Origin: Cristatella mucedo
Taxonomy: Eukaryota; Bryozoa; Phylactolaemata; Cristatellidae
Direction of reading: 5' to 3'
Assembly: GCA_009760855.2 (NCBI GenBank)
Contig: WPIO01000100.1
Span: 22,501-86,500, forward strand
Length of the DNA: 64,000 nt
A program made the translations under genes and the position numbers. The stretch's first letter is position 1, and every line of letters begins with the position of its first letter. This document shows, in pieces, positions 10,488 to 22,504 of this stretch. Below the pieces are notes generated by a model. The model had not been told where the DNA came from, did not search any database, and was given only the letters and a program-made list of their open reading frames with translations.

Positions 10488-11230
10488 CGACGGCGAAAAA
10501 AAGAGAGCATTGTCAGGAGCACGCTCCCTCGCCGCCGCTGGCGATCTTGACGAAGCTCCTGCCGCCGCATGCGCGTCGGCAAGACAAGCAGGACGCGGGC
10601 ACTTCGGCGCGCCGCCGCGACAGCACTGAGCACTGGGGCTACGGGGTCACAACCAAACCGCCCCAGTCACTCTCGCTTGCGAGCGCGCGTCACCGCCGCC
10701 GCACGACAACGCACGCGCGCGCCCGAGCGCACCGCTCGGCCGGCGCTCACCCCACAGGCCTCGTCACGCCAGCATCTGGACGCCGCGTCGGCCGTCGTCG
10801 ACGCGGCCGCCGAATCGATAGCCGCCAGGCGGTCCGCGGCGGCGCTCCTATTACCGCCCGCCGGGAAGCTCATCGATTTTTGATATATCAAAGAACGACA
10901 GTGGCTCGGCCCTGCCGGCGTGCTTTCGCGAATAAGGTGCTCTCGCGCGCGCGCGACGGATGCGGCCTCGGCGCGTCCGATGGCAGGCGTCGCCGATAGG
11001 GGTTCGAGGAGCGGCAGCTGCCGCCGGATGGAGCCCAGACCGTCGGTGGGGCACGCCAGCCGCGGGTGCTTTTGCCGTCCGCTCTTGGACGGAGGTGCCG
11101 AAAAAAAAGAGACGCCCGGCGCTCTCGATGTCAGCCGACCGCGTCGAGCGCGCGAGCGTCTCAGCTCGACTGGTCGCCGAACGACCGCATAGGGCCGCAT
11201 GTCGCAGTCAGCGTCCCTGACATTCACTGA
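10488..11230 (-). promoter_or_regulatory. GC-rich CpG-island-like promoter region of the minus-strand exon
   Basis: Dense CpG and GC-rich sequence lies immediately 5' of the 10487 start on the minus strand. An AT-rich TATA-like string (TTTGATATATC) sits near 10880-10890 on that strand, about 400 nt upstream of the ATG. The promoter role is inferred from composition and position only. Confidence 0.35.
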
Positions 11231-11887
11231 GCGGCGGTCCCAGCTGCCCGACCGGCGACGAGGTGCCATCGCGCCGAGCGCGTGCGTGTGCGAAACTTGC
11301 GCGTACAGTTTTTGAATGCAAGCGTGCGCCCCTCGCTGTTGACTGCGGGCCAGCGCCTGCGCTGATTCGTCCGCTCGCCGACCGGAAATGGCACGCTCGT
11401 CGGCCAACCGCTCGCTAAATGGGAAATTGCGCTCGCCAGCAACCGGAAGAGCCGCGCTCGAAGCCGTCCGCCTGTGCCGCGCAATGCGGGGAGCTGCGAG
11501 CGATAATATGACAGCTCTCGTGAAGCTGAGTCTCGCATTGCGCAGACGTCCTTTGGCACTGTGACCTCACTTAGCCAAGCCTTTTGTAGCGCACCTTTGG
11601 TCATTACACGCCAGCTCAATGCAATTTGTGCTTCCAAAAATAAATCCTAGCGGAGATTGACTTTGGGTGTACAGCGTTATAGAATAATAACGATACTGCA
11701 TTCGCATGGCGCCCTGAGCGAGCCAATTTGCATTGCGCTTGGAGAGACCAGCAAGGTGAAAGTTATGAAAGGAAAGTCTAGACCTGATGTCACGCATCTA
11801 TGGACTTAATTTCCCGCGGTACCCTTACCTAGGCAAGGCCCAATGGTTCTTAGACACAGACTGTGAATCTATACAGAACTAAACCGT
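11231..11887. other. No feature recognised
   Basis: The end of the GC-rich block grades into ordinary sequence; no exon or repeat identified. Confidence 0.4.
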
Positions 11888-12220
11888 CCATGTAGACTTC
11901 TGCAACTCATTACTCACGGGTGCCTGTGCGATGAGACGCTTATTGCCCATGCAAGACTCTGCAGCAGCCAGGCTTTTCTGTCGTGAACTTCGCAACTGGC
12001 ACGTGACACCTGTCATGACACGTGACATCACTGCTCATTCAGCTGCATTGGCTTCCCATCAAGCAGAATATTGACTTCAAAGTTTTGGTCACTATCTTTC
12101 AGGTCCCTTCATTCTCCTGCACCGGCACCAGCCTACCTGCAGTACTTCGTAATCGCCTTCACATCGAGCTCGTCGACTCAAGTCGTAAGTCGCTGTATCC
12201 CTAACAAAGTTCTCAAATCC
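11888..12220 (+). mobile_element. Old L2-like LINE relic, plus strand
   Basis: GACTTCTGCAACTCATTACT and ATTGGCTTCCCATCAAGC correspond to the LDFCNSLL and LHWLPVK blocks. No long open frame remains. It lies head to head with the minus-strand copy starting at 12236. Confidence 0.65.
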
Positions 12221-12235
12221 TGTGAGGAACACGCC

Positions 12236-12625
12236 TAAATAATAATAAAAATAATAATGCACTTGATAAAGCGCCCTCGGATAACTCAATCTCTTTCTAT
12301 GTGCTTTACATTTGCTGCAAAGAGAAACGCGACATAATGGTGAGTAATATCATGCTTGATAAACAAAATGAATAACATAGTTAGGGTGACATGCGCAGGG
12401 TCAGCATGCAAGTGTGGTTAGTGGCAGCATACAACAGTGTCAGCACGCATAAGCGCGTGAAGAACGAATCACAGGAACCCACTCAATGCTGTCCTAACTA
12501 AGTGTGTTTTTAAGTTCTTTTTTAATGTGGTCAAGTCAGGCGATGTTTGACGCAAGTCGGGAGGGAGTTCCAGACTTTGGGAGCATACGAACGGAGTGAG
12601 CGCTCTTGAGCTCCTATGATCCCAA
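12236..12625 (-). mobile_element. L2-like LINE 3' end, minus strand
   Basis: An (AAT)n-type tail at 12239-12258, the GCGCC hairpin, and the 3' UTR with the family's GTGTCAGCACGCATAAGC string, then the last part of the C-terminal domain to about 12620. Truncated and degenerate. Confidence 0.8.
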
Positions 12626-13269
12626 GGCGTGCGATTCACTCCCGGCGAAATCCCCCAATTTTTGGAAATACTAGAAGAAATATTAAAACCCGCCTGTTCG
12701 TCCCAGGATTTGATCCGTTCGAGTGAATCGTCCTCTGTGTGCATAAACGTGTACCACTTGGCTAGAGACTAAATTCTCTTACGACGCAATACAAATAGCA
12801 TATATTTATTTACAGCCCACGCTATGCAGTTAAATTCAGATAACAAACATTTGGATGAAGCCTATCTTGTTAGGCCGGGTAGCTTAAGTTTCCTTTTAAA
12901 TATTTCGTCAGCGTCATGGAATCATGTGACGAATTGGCTGAATTGCCAAACTTTTCGCATTCAGAAACTGAGAACACGATATCTGAAAAATGTATGGTCG
13001 CTTGAAGTTTCAGCAGAAAGTGTGGCGGCAGATGATATGAGGACGTCATGACGAAGAGGAGACCGAGGACGCGTGTCGCTCACGTCCGCTCAGAGCCGCT
13101 TGCGGTTCTTCCACCGCTAAAAACAAACGCAAAGAATTGGGTCTCCCGATTGGACTTGTGCGTTGGACGAGTGCATTTGTTACAGCACTGAATGCTAGCA
13201 TTTTGGAGAATGGCGTGCTCGATAAATGAAAATTAATTCTTTAAATACCATGCCCCTCCAACAGGATCC
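12626..13269. other. No feature recognised
   Basis: AT-rich unassigned sequence. Confidence 0.4.
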
Positions 13270-14060
13270 TTACATGGCGAAACTTTTCGTGCCGAGCGTG
13301 CGCCTTCAGCATTCTGACGCCGGCTGCCTACCCGAATAGGAGTGCGCTCGCCGCTTCAAGAGTCCCGAATGCAGCCGCCGCGGCGGCGGCGGCGCGGGCG
13401 CGCGTCGCAACGGCGAGAATGGCACCCGAGCTCCATCCACGCTCCACGCGCTGCAACGCCAGATCGAGGTCACTGAGCGGCGGCCGGCGCGCGCGTACCG
13501 AGCGCTCTCCGCCCGAGCCCGGATTCGAAGAGCTATTTCAGGCAAACGGCTCCATCGATTACTAATGAGCAACTAGCTATGAGGAGGAGGAGGAAGGGTG
13601 AAAGTCGGAGCGAAAAGGACTGCCGCCTCTTCGTAGACCGTTTGGAACTGGTCAATAATTCACCACGTCGTTTCTTTGAGACTCAAAGGCGATGCCGCGC
13701 GAGACGCCGCTGGCTGGTCTGTCGTCGTCGCAGCGAGCGCTCTCTGAGCCGAAAGTTCGCGAAGCAGCAACCGTCTTGCTCGCAACCTGCAAAAATCGTA
13801 TTTTCGGAAACCGGCGCTCGGCGCCCGTCGAGAGGACGCACTAAACCTTGACGAAGCCCGGACTGGAGCTCCTCGGACGCTTCCACTTCCGGCGGAATGA
13901 AGGCGAGCTTCCGCCCGCGGGTCTCGGGCTTCCTCTCGGTCCTGCTTCGCTCTCGCTATTGCCTCTCGGCGCACCGACGTCAGCGACGATGACTTCATCG
14001 CCCCGATGGCCCTCCCGCTCGGTGACGACGGATGCAAACCAAGTCAGAGTGCTGTAGCTG
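13270..14060. other. GC-rich block, no gene recognised
   Basis: Frames on both strands (13579-13851 plus, 14037-13660 minus) are Arg/Ser-rich and mutually exclusive; no domain was seen. It could hold a promoter. Confidence 0.35.
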
Positions 14061-14877
14061 GCCAAGGCGCCTCTACTTGGCCAAGGCTAGCGGAGCACCA
14101 GTGGAAGCCAGGAACAACCGACGCCGTCAATTCGCGTTTTGACAACGCGCAGGATACCTCTAACCATAATACGCACGTTGGCATCGTACATGTTACCATT
14201 AACGATTTGATCAGACTTTCTTTACAGCCTTTGTAGAGTGCCTAGAAGGAGGTCAAGTTCTTTGAGGGTGCTGAAAACATTTATTCTTATTTTTAGCGTG
14301 ATTATTGCCTATATTAATATCTCTATCATTACTATTATCTTTCTTTCGTAAGGAATGGTGAACGGTGTTGACGGCAAAATCATAGATGACATCCACAAGA
14401 CTCTCCGTCTAAGGGCTACTGCGAGCGGCGCCAGCGACCGGAACCAGACTCTGAGGCGGCGGGCGGCGAAGGCTACGAAGTCGCGAAGTTCGATGCTGCT
14501 CCGTGGAAGAGGAAACCTGGGGAGAAACGTGGCGAGAAACGTGGCGATGCCAAAGCTGCGCTCGCTGTGCTGTGCTCGCTGCACGTCTACGCAGGCAGCG
14601 CAAATGACACTTTCCGTGGAGAGTACAGCGCGCATGTCGAGCGCTGAGAGGTCGAGGTGCGGTGCGCGGAGCTGGCACGTGCGGCGGCCGCATCGGCTGC
14701 CGCCGATAATGGCTTTCTCGTTGCCGCCACTTGCGCGACGATAGGGGAAGCTAGAATTGTGCGCGACGAAAAGCTTTAAGGCTGTGTAAACAATTCTTCC
14801 TACAAAGAGGACCGAAGCAAGACCAATAAGAAACCGACCTCGCGAGTCTTAGCAAGCTTATCCCACATTAGACGTGC
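14061..14877. other. No feature recognised
   Basis: A plus frame at 14355-14744 is Arg/Ser-rich and unrecognised; an opposing minus frame overlaps it. Confidence 0.35.
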
Positions 14878-14905
14878 ATATAAATATGTATATATATATA
14901 TATAT

Positions 14906-14958
<53 letters not shown>

Positions 14959-14965
14959 TACATAC
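14878..14965. repeat. (TA)n microsatellite
   Basis: Two (TA)n runs separated by TACATACA. Confidence 0.95.
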
Positions 14966-15157
14966 TCATTTCTCGCCCATTTTATTTTTATTTCCTCATT
15001 ACGAATATGACATCAATTTGCAAAATTGGCTCTACTTTTGTGTAATCTGCAATAAATTAATGTGTACATCACAATATGCATGCCAGTAGTAATAGGCCTA
15101 TGGTTAATAAAATATGAAATGTATGTATAAAATATTAATGTAAAATATGTAATCCTG

Positions 15158-15323
15158 GCTGCTTAAGCAGCCACTTTTTGTATAGCGACAGAAGAGCCTT
15201 TTTACGGCTATCACCACCGCTTGCAGTGGCGATAAAGGATCGCCCACCACAGGAATCGAACCCACGACCTCGGGACCGAGGTCATGAAAGCAACCGCCTT
15301 ACCCAGTGTGCCATCACGGCTCA
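15158..15323 (-). mobile_element. SINE-A
   Basis: Full-length minus copy with A box TGGCACACTGGGTAAGG and B box GGTTCGATTCC. An oppositely oriented copy starts 160 bp downstream. Confidence 0.9.
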
Positions 15324-15485
15324 CCGCTCGTCGACTACTAAGATTTTCTGGCTTCTCTCTGGTACAGCTGTTCACGAGCATCTCTGGGGTGTGCCCAGTA
15401 GTAGTCAGCGATAATGGGCCATTTTTTCAGGTAACTTTGTTCCATTCTTGAGCCATCTTTATGAAAACGTTTGTCATGTTCAGTG

Positions 15486-15628
15486 GCGCCGTGATGACAC
15501 ACTAGGTAAGGCAATTGCTTTCACGACCTCGGGCCCGAGGTTGTGAGTTCGATTCCTGTGGTGGGCGATCCTTTATCCATAAAGGCTCTTCTGTCGCTAT
15601 AAAAAAGAGGCTGTTTAATCAGCTAGGG
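15486..15628 (+). mobile_element. SINE-A
   Basis: TGACACACTAGGTAAGG, the B box GAGTTCGATTCC, a shortened body and the end TGTTTAATCAGCTAGGG. It is inverted relative to the copy at 15158-15323. Confidence 0.9.
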
Positions 15629-15639
15629 TTTATCACTAA

Positions 15640-16425
15640 CCATACCACAGTTTTCAAGGATGAAATCCAAATGGGAATGACGGAAGTGGATCTTTAGAGA
15701 CATATTGCAGCCAAGTTTCTGATACGGTATCAGCATGTCTTCTACTAATTCCTTGTAGTTTTCTGCCATAATATTTCCGAGAAAGTTTGCAGACCCACTA
15801 GGCGAAAAGCATTCCATACTTGTTTCGCTTCAGCCTACAACAGGGTGTTGAACCGGTCTTCTTTGAAGACCTCTCGAATCTGAGGACCCACAAAAACTCT
15901 ATCTTTAATCTTTGCTCCTCTGACTCGAGGGAGTTTTTCATGCAGGTATTGGAAAGCTGGCAAAGTCCGGTCCGCAGCTTTCACAAAGCTCTTCATCGAA
16001 CCTCATCATTTCGTGCATCGTTTGATGAGAAGGGTGGTAGCAGAATTTTGCGAGCTTCGACCGGAGCTGGGTGCTGGATATTCTTTCTTCCAACTGCTAC
16101 AGCTTGTCTGCAAGTCCGTTGTCTCCGAAAGTAGTACAACTCCCTTTCTCGGCTATCCCACTCACATAGGAAACATTTCTATTTTGTATATCCCTGCTGC
16201 AGTCCCATTAAAAGGGTAACTACGTTCAATACACCACTGAGGTGCTAGCTTGTACTCAGTGGAATTCAGTAGCTGCTTTAACTTATCGTATGTCTCTTTC
16301 ATGCGGACAGCATGCGCTACTGGAATAGATGGAAGACTGTTTCCATTGTGCAAAGCACAGCCTTAATACTCAGTTTCGATGAGTCTACGAATAGCCTTGA
16401 TTAATGTGGGTCATGAGTAATTGTT
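15640..16425 (-). pseudogene. Decayed ORF of an invertebrate multicopy (transposon-like) family
   Basis: Read on the minus strand in several frames: LHNGNSLPSIPVAHAVRMKE, a gap, SFVKAADRTLPAFQYLHEKL, KIKDRVFVGPQIREVF, a stop, then NFLGNIMAENYKELVEDML and LGCNMSLKIHFRHSHLDF. I know this order of blocks (GPQIR, NFLG, LGCNMSLKIHF-HSHLDFFPEN) from an uncharacterised protein family present in many copies in arthropod and some other invertebrate genomes; that recollection is from memory. Stops and frameshifts show it is dead. A transposon origin is inference. The N-terminal part is missing here, and an L2-like relic follows at 16520. Confidence 0.7.
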
Positions 16426-16519
16426 AAAGCGTTCGTGAGGCCATCAATATTGGAACAGAATACCAGATTAATTTCCATTCTGAAGAAAGGCTCCAAGTGC
16501 TGGAGGCGCTTTAAAGTAA

Positions 16520-16800
16520 GATTGTAACTCGCTGCTTGCTGGCCTGCCGGCATGTGCGATCAGGCGCTTACAGCTGGTGCAATACTCTGCAGCAGGGCTT
16601 GTCTGTCGTGAGCGTCGCAGTTGCTACATCGCACCACTTCTCATCGACCTGCACTGGCTACCAGTCAAGCAACGCATCGACTTTAAAGCTTTTTCGCTCA
16701 CTTTTAGGTCACTTCATTCTTTGGCTCCAGCCTACCTATCACATCTACTCCAGTCTTTTAGCTCTTCTTTTGCTATTCTTTGTGGTGTTGATGATGTACC
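16520..16800 (+). mobile_element. L2-like LINE relic, plus strand
   Basis: Blocks equivalent to [27 protein letters not shown] and LHWLPVKQRIDFKAF are readable across two frames, ending near the AYLSHLL block. The 3' end is missing. A short (CACCCT)n run follows at 16856-16878. Confidence 0.75.
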
Positions 16801-18395
16801 GCAGTGGAAATCGGGATCACTGCATGCTGACGTACCAGGAAAAGAGCAGGTCGGCCCTCACCCTCACCCTCACCCTTGTCCTCGTCATCATCAGATGAAT
16901 CGAGAGAACGCTCTGCTGAAGGTTCTGGGATAGGAACCCTCACCATGTGGAGCTGGTTTCAATGCCAACTGAATGTTTGGGTAGGCTATTCTCGACTTAT
17001 TTTGCTTTGTTATTCAACCGGAAATAGGAGGAACCAAGCAGAAATTGCAGTCACTTATGTGGTTGCATGGCTCTCTCCACACAATGGGGACTGCAACGGC
17101 ATCGATGGTCTCTTGGCATTCCACCACTGTGAAAGCTGTGTTGTACATGTAGCATAGCATGTATGCGGGCCCAAGGCTGGTCTTGGTCACTAAACTTCAA
17201 TCCGAAGTAAAGATGATATGCCTTCTTCCCTTGAAAAGTTATACTTTCTTCCGGTTGGAAAATGTCACTTACCCACAAATATATCAAAAATTGTCCACGT
17301 AGTGGCATTAATTTTTTGTATTGTACCTCAATCGACAGAATAATCAAAGTTTAGTGTAGCAGTAGCTTAAACTGTATCGCACATAGTCTGAAATATTCTA
17401 AATGCTTAACCTTTCTGACTGGGCTTTATGACGTCAGCTAACTGCAGCAGCCGCGTGGCAGTAGTATTGCATTGAATCAGAAAATGATGCAATCAACTCT
17501 GGATGATTTGTTCGTGAGGTTACTATGCAATTTGATGAAATATTATAGCATTATAGGCTTATTTATGATGTTTTTGCAGTCCTGTTGGATAAATTAATAC
17601 GGTGAAACATAGAAAATTAAACATATGAAATATCTTCAAAAAGAGAGCCAATTAAAAATTGCATGGTTATATTCGTGTTCAGCACACCTAGATACTACAG
17701 GTCAGGGCCATTGTTTCGCTCTAGCGTCCTCAAAGAACGCAATCTCTTTCTAGGCAATGAATTCCGAGCACACGGTGGCGATAGCAAAACAGCATCACCC
17801 ATTAGAAGAGCAAAGTCTTCTAGCCCAGCCACATGTTTGGGATGTCCATGAGTAGCCATCAAAGTTCCTTCAGCAAAGAAGACACGCAATCAAACTTCTG
17901 GCACTTTTTAACTAGCCATGCAGCCATATTCATCACCAGCTGCAATGGTCACGTGGCTTTTTTTGATGCAATCCCCCACGTTTTTAGTCGAATGTCCTCG
18001 GTAGCAGCGTCTGAAGTGCACTCTTACGCGGCGGAGGCGCTCGCCTGCCTCCTCCGAGTAAGCCTTAGCGTTCTCCTTTAATTTATCAGGGCATACATCA
18101 AGAATTGTCTGCCACTTGCAGCTCTCTGTGCAGTTTTTCTTCAGCTTAGGATCAAATCGCTTTACATATTTCTCCACTACGCGACAGCCCGGTCGCGAGT
18201 CCTCGAATCCTTACAAAAAAGCTGCCCCAAGCTACTGTCTCTTTACTAGTGAGCTTATTAAGGAGCTATCATATTTAACAATTATGAAGAGGCAAATAAC
18301 TTGTATACTAACAAAAAACTCAAGCGGAGCCCTCGCCACAACGTAACAAAGGAGTTCGCGTCCTCCACGTTCGCTCTCCCAGCATGGACACTATG
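16800..18395 (-). other. Unassigned stretch with minus-strand frame fragments
   Basis: Minus-strand frames at 17347-17051 (LRGQFLIYLWVSDIFQPEES), 17889-17695 and 18177-17908 (CPDKLKENAKAYSEEAGERL) have ordinary amino-acid composition and may be one decayed ORF, perhaps part of the element at 15640-16425. I recognise no domain. Confidence 0.3.
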
Positions 18396-18480
18396 TGCTC
18401 ATAGCGCCCCCTAGCCCTAGCGCTAGCTCCCTCAAAGCGCCCCGTAGCGCTCGTAGCGCCCCCTAGCCCCAAGAGCTCCG
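18395..18480. repeat. Short AGCGCCCCCTAGCC-type tandem repeats
   Basis: AGCGCCCC(CTAGCC / GTAGCG) units recur about four times. Otherwise unremarkable. Confidence 0.7.
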
Positions 18481-18769
18481 TGTAAAACCCGCGACGCCCC
18501 AGCCGCGCCCACCGCGCTGTCATTTGGCGTCGTGGAGCCCGCCCTCTGAATGTGGCTAGTGGAGGCCTCAGCCGCAAGCGCCGTACCTAGAAACCCCCAA
18601 TTACAGCCATAGTACGCATTGGTCTTCTCTATCTTGGCCCACAAAGACGCGGGCTTTGAGCGGACCTCGGAGCAGGTCGGGAAAAAAAGCTGTGAAAAAA
18701 CTAGGAGCCTACGAACTCTTTATCTAGAGCCGCGACAAATTATTTCGTAACTAATAATTTGTTTATGTT

Positions 18770-19130
18770 ATTCATTTTAAGAAAGTTTGCTACCATATGC
18801 GTGCGAATGTCGGCATTACATGCAGCAAAGGAGTTGAGAGAGAGAGAGAGAGAGAGAGATAGAGTGATAAAGAGAGTTTGACGTGCTCTAAGGCTGGGTG
18901 GGATCAAAGCATAGTTAGAGGTGTCGGCGTGGAAGGAAAAACCTAGATTATGCTTGGCGATTACATTGGCAGGAGGGGTGCTGTAGGAATACATTTTAAG
19001 AAGAAGCAGACCGAGCACAGATCTCTGGGATACCCTGTTCTTTTGTGGATCCTCGAATGATTGTTGGCCGTTAACATCACGCGTTTCTAGTCTCCCAATG
19101 ACTGAGATAAGACCTAGTAGCACAGCCGCA
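18770..19130 (-). mobile_element. L2-like LINE relic with internal (GA)n
   Basis: Minus-strand RT remnants ([43 protein letters not shown]) with a degenerate catalytic box. An (AG)n run at 18836-18860 has grown inside the element where other copies read GAGTTTAGAGAATTTGAG. Confidence 0.75.
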
Positions 19131-19194
19131 ATCAACGATGCCAATAGCTTAGCAGCAACTCTGTGGTTCTAACGTAGAGCAATATATAAATAAA

Positions 19195-19366
19195 TACTAG
19201 CTGATTTAACAGACTCTTTCCTATAGCGGCAGGAGAGCCTTTATGGCTATCATCACCGCTTGCAGTGGCAATAAAGGATCGCCCACCGCAGGATTCGAAC
19301 CCACGACATCGGTACCGAGGTCGTGAAAAGCATCCGCCTTACCTAGTGCACCATCACGGCTCACCG
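19195..19366 (-). mobile_element. SINE-A
   Basis: Full length on the minus strand, B box GGTTCGAATCC, with CTAGCTGATTTAACAGAC at its 3' end. Confidence 0.9.
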
Positions 19367-19689
19367 ATTCCAAAGCCAAAAAGGAGATGCATGTCGGCAG
19401 CACCATCCATAGCGTCCGACTCAGTAATACGAATCTGCGAAGTACAATTGTCCCGACTAGCGGTCACTCTGAGTCGCTTTGTATAAACTCTCAGCCATAG
19501 ATTATGACGTATCTAACTCCCTATCATTATAAATTGGAAGTCCGTAACTATCTCTAGCGCAGTCGTAAGCTGAACGAGTTAGCATGCCGACGTTACATTA
19601 TGTATTTAGGCACACATTTTCCAGCATTGGATATGTGCGGATTGCCTTACTGTTGCGAAGCACTTGGTAAGTAAGATCCATGTCATGCA

Positions 19690-19763
19690 AAACTAGGCTT
19701 TTCTATCCTGAGCGTTGCAACCGCCACCATTCCTCACTTCTCTCTAACCTCTAACCTCTAACA

Positions 19764-19820
<57 letters not shown>

Positions 19821-20090
19821 TTAACCGGTTATCCATTAAGCAACGTATTGACCTTAAGGTTCCGTCACTACCTCTTAGATTCACTCATTTTCATTCTCTG
19901 CTCTTTTCTAAATTAATTATTAGTTTTAAGTCATCTAAAGTAGTTACTTCTCTAAATGCCCCTTCAATATCCGCTCTTCTGACTCCGGTCGTCTTGCTGA
20001 GTCTTTAACCAAGTTGACACCATTTTGAGCACTCGCCTCGAGTCAAGGAGACCATCTTTCCATTCTCTATGCACCAGAAGCCTGTAAATC
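19690..20090 (+). mobile_element. Old L2-like LINE relic with internal (CT)n
   Basis: GGCTTTTCTATCCTGAGCG and ACCGGTTATCCATTAAGCAA match the RLVCRER and HWLPVKQ blocks. They are separated by a (CT)n expansion (19766-19816) at the site of CCACTTCTC in other copies. Confidence 0.6.
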
Positions 20091-20096
20091 TTAAGT

Positions 20097-20280
20097 TAAC
20101 TGATTTAACAGCTTCTTTTATAGCGGCAGAAGACCCTTAAAAGCACCGCTCAAAATTCAAAAGTCACCACCGCTTGCAGACGCAATAAACGAGAGCTCAC
20201 CACAAGATTCGAACCCACGACCTCAATACCGAGGTCATAAAGAGCAACCGCCTTACCTAGTGTGCCATCACGGCTCACCT
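20097..20280 (-). mobile_element. SINE-A with small internal insertion
   Basis: Both ends and both boxes are present; extra sequence near 20135-20160 lengthens the body. B box GGTTCGAATCTTG. Confidence 0.85.
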
Positions 20281-20804
20281 TTTGACTAAACGGTATCGCT
20301 ACCTAGTCTAGCGACGTTTGAAGAAAAGCTAAAGCCCGTTTCTCAAAGTAGGAGCTTTTTCAGTTGGACTTGCCCTGTGTGTGCTGCAATTGCACATTGT
20401 ATTCCCACTCACTGGTGCAGCATCTGACGCTCCGCACTCCGCTGGCGCGCAGCTCAAAAGGCAAGATACTACGCTCGCTGTGTGCATCGCATCAAGCACT
20501 ATATTCTCAGCGGAAAGTGTGCCTGCGCGTCGTACTCTCTCACCTTAGATTTGCCTTTGTATAGTCACCAATTCTTAGAACCGTCGTATGAAGTTTGTCG
20601 CAATGCTGCTTCGTTATTTTTATTACTGAGTTTAATTTGATTTGCGAGCGAGGAAGGGTCAGCTGAAACAACGAATCCAGAGTTTTGGATTTTCTTAGAA
20701 TTCCAAGAATGTTGCAAGAGGTCTGAGTGAAGCGTAAAGCAATGAAGTTCTAAAGTTGCAATGGCTCTGCTTCAGGCCCTTAGCTGCTGGCTTGCCAGCA
20801 CGGA

Positions 20805-20919
20805 CTCGCCTTGAGCGACCGAGGTCAAGGTGCTCATCTTTACGACCAAGGTATTGAGCTTGAGCTTTGCAGCATATGCGAAGCGCCTACAGATGAATTA
20901 TGTGTTATATATATGTATG

Positions 20920-20956
<37 letters not shown>
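20805..20956 (+). mobile_element. SINE-B with (TA)n tail
   Basis: GAGCGACCGAGGTCAAGGTG, a degraded B box, and the tail ATGCGAAGCGCCTACAGATG, then (TA)n to 20956. Confidence 0.55.
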
Positions 20957-20958
<2 letters not shown>

Positions 20959-21084
20959 AAGTAACTTACCTAGAAAAGTTTGCTTTTTCCATTAGTTACG
21001 ATTCGCACAGACTTTCATCACGCACAGCCAGACAATGGGGCTGTCTACGCTCAGTCAGAGCAAAGGCTTTGCAGAGCAGGCAGC

Positions 21085-21370
21085 TTCACAGCTTCTTTTT
21101 GAATGCCGTTAAAGCGGAAGATGAAGTGGCGTTAGTCGGTCAGTGAGCTCCAAGCATTCGGCTAAACTTTAACAAAAGGCAGTGTATCGTAGGGATTTTC
21201 GTAGCCATTCAGGGGCATAAGCAATCGGCAAGAGTTGAAAGAGCTGGTACGGTGGTCACGTGACAAGTAGGGGGGACGTAAACTATTTCTGATAGTTAGG
21301 CTGAAGCAAGGTTATGCAGGGGCCTGAAAGTGAGCGGCACAATCTTAAGGGCAACACGACGACGCTTTAT
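21085..21370 (-). mobile_element. Old L2-like LINE relic, minus strand
   Basis: GGTCAGTGAGCTCCAAGCAT and GGGGCCTGAAAGTGAGCG correspond to the terminal-domain region of the minus-strand copies. Heavily diverged, with no open frame. Confidence 0.5.
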
Positions 21371-21479
21371 TGGCACCCGGAGAAGTAAATGCGAGCACTG
21401 GTGGCAACTGGTGGCAGCTGCGACGACTGCTGCGAAAAAAGCTAAAGCTTTCTCGGTCTTCCCAGCATTCCTCAGCACT

Positions 21480-21722
21480 TCCGGTGCAATGTAATGTAAT
21501 GCATCTCCGTCTGTAACTCCACAAAGCCATAAAGACTCTGTGGGTGTTACGCAGGAGAGTTTTGCATGGCGCACTCACAGCCTAAGCGGCTTTTGGCACG
21601 TATTCGGTAGCCAACAGACTTCGTCTCACGCAACAAAGAGTAAGTGGGAAGCATAGCAGAGTCAGGAGAGCAGTTGAAGTAGTGAGTAGCGTGGAAGTAG
21701 CAGCTCAGGACCGCTGAAAAGG
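21480..21722 (-). mobile_element. LINE-B 3' end, minus strand
   Basis: The reverse complement ends in the family's CTCCACAAAGCC / GTCTGTAACTCCAC tail and includes the CCGAATACGTGCC region and the CTTACTCTTTGTTGCGTG region seen in the copies at 25.7 and 30.6 kb. Confidence 0.65.
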
Positions 21723-22504
21723 ATGAGCCATACCGCTTAAGCCACCAGACATTTTGCTCTCTCCCTTTGCGAAATTACAAGGCATGTCGTTCAATAGTTG
21801 GCTGACGCTTTGACCTGCGTGCGCCAATTTCGGAGCCTCTGACGAAATGATGAGCATTCTCCTGGAGGGAACAATAGATTTAAGATGACTCCGATCGATC
21901 GATGCTTCAGACTGCGAGACACGGTCTGACTTTGATACCGAAGAGATGCACCGACTGCACTGCACTGACTCTGGCATACTGCAAAATAAATATGTCGGGA
22001 TGCAGATGATAAGAAGACCTCGTTGAAATCAACGAAACTTACTATCGTATACCAATCAATTAATTGTGTACTATCAGGGACACGTGCCATTGAGGAATAG
22101 GTCTTACTGCTTCAAAAAGACCGAGGAGGACTAAAATGATGACTGTACCATCATTTTTGCAAACGAGAACGTCCTTAGTCATACGGTGTCAAGCCGTTTC
22201 AGTGAATGGTGTCGCCTGAATTTCAGTTGAGATTATTCTAATAAATTGTTCTGATCTAAATGCTTGCCAAGCTGCTTGGCGAAAATCCCATCTAAAATCT
22301 CTAGACAAAAAAAGGAAGAAGAGAGATTGGGTGAGAATTTTTTTTCAAATACTTCGGAGTCCAAATCAGGATTGTTTCCAATATGACGGATTTAGGTGGT
22401 TTTTTCTAGCAACCCTTGTATCCAGTGAACCGTAAAAAACCTGACTTATGGCTTGGCCAAGTTTTGCCACCAATGAAAGATAAAAAAAATGGGTGTAATA
22501 GGGT
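21723..22504. other. No feature recognised
   Basis: Unassigned; no repeat family or exon seen. Confidence 0.4.

Noticed and set aside
9484-10629. 381-codon plus-strand frame starting in poly-Ala
   Set aside because: It is poly-Ala from the CTG array followed by the antisense of the better-supported minus-strand exon; no domain.
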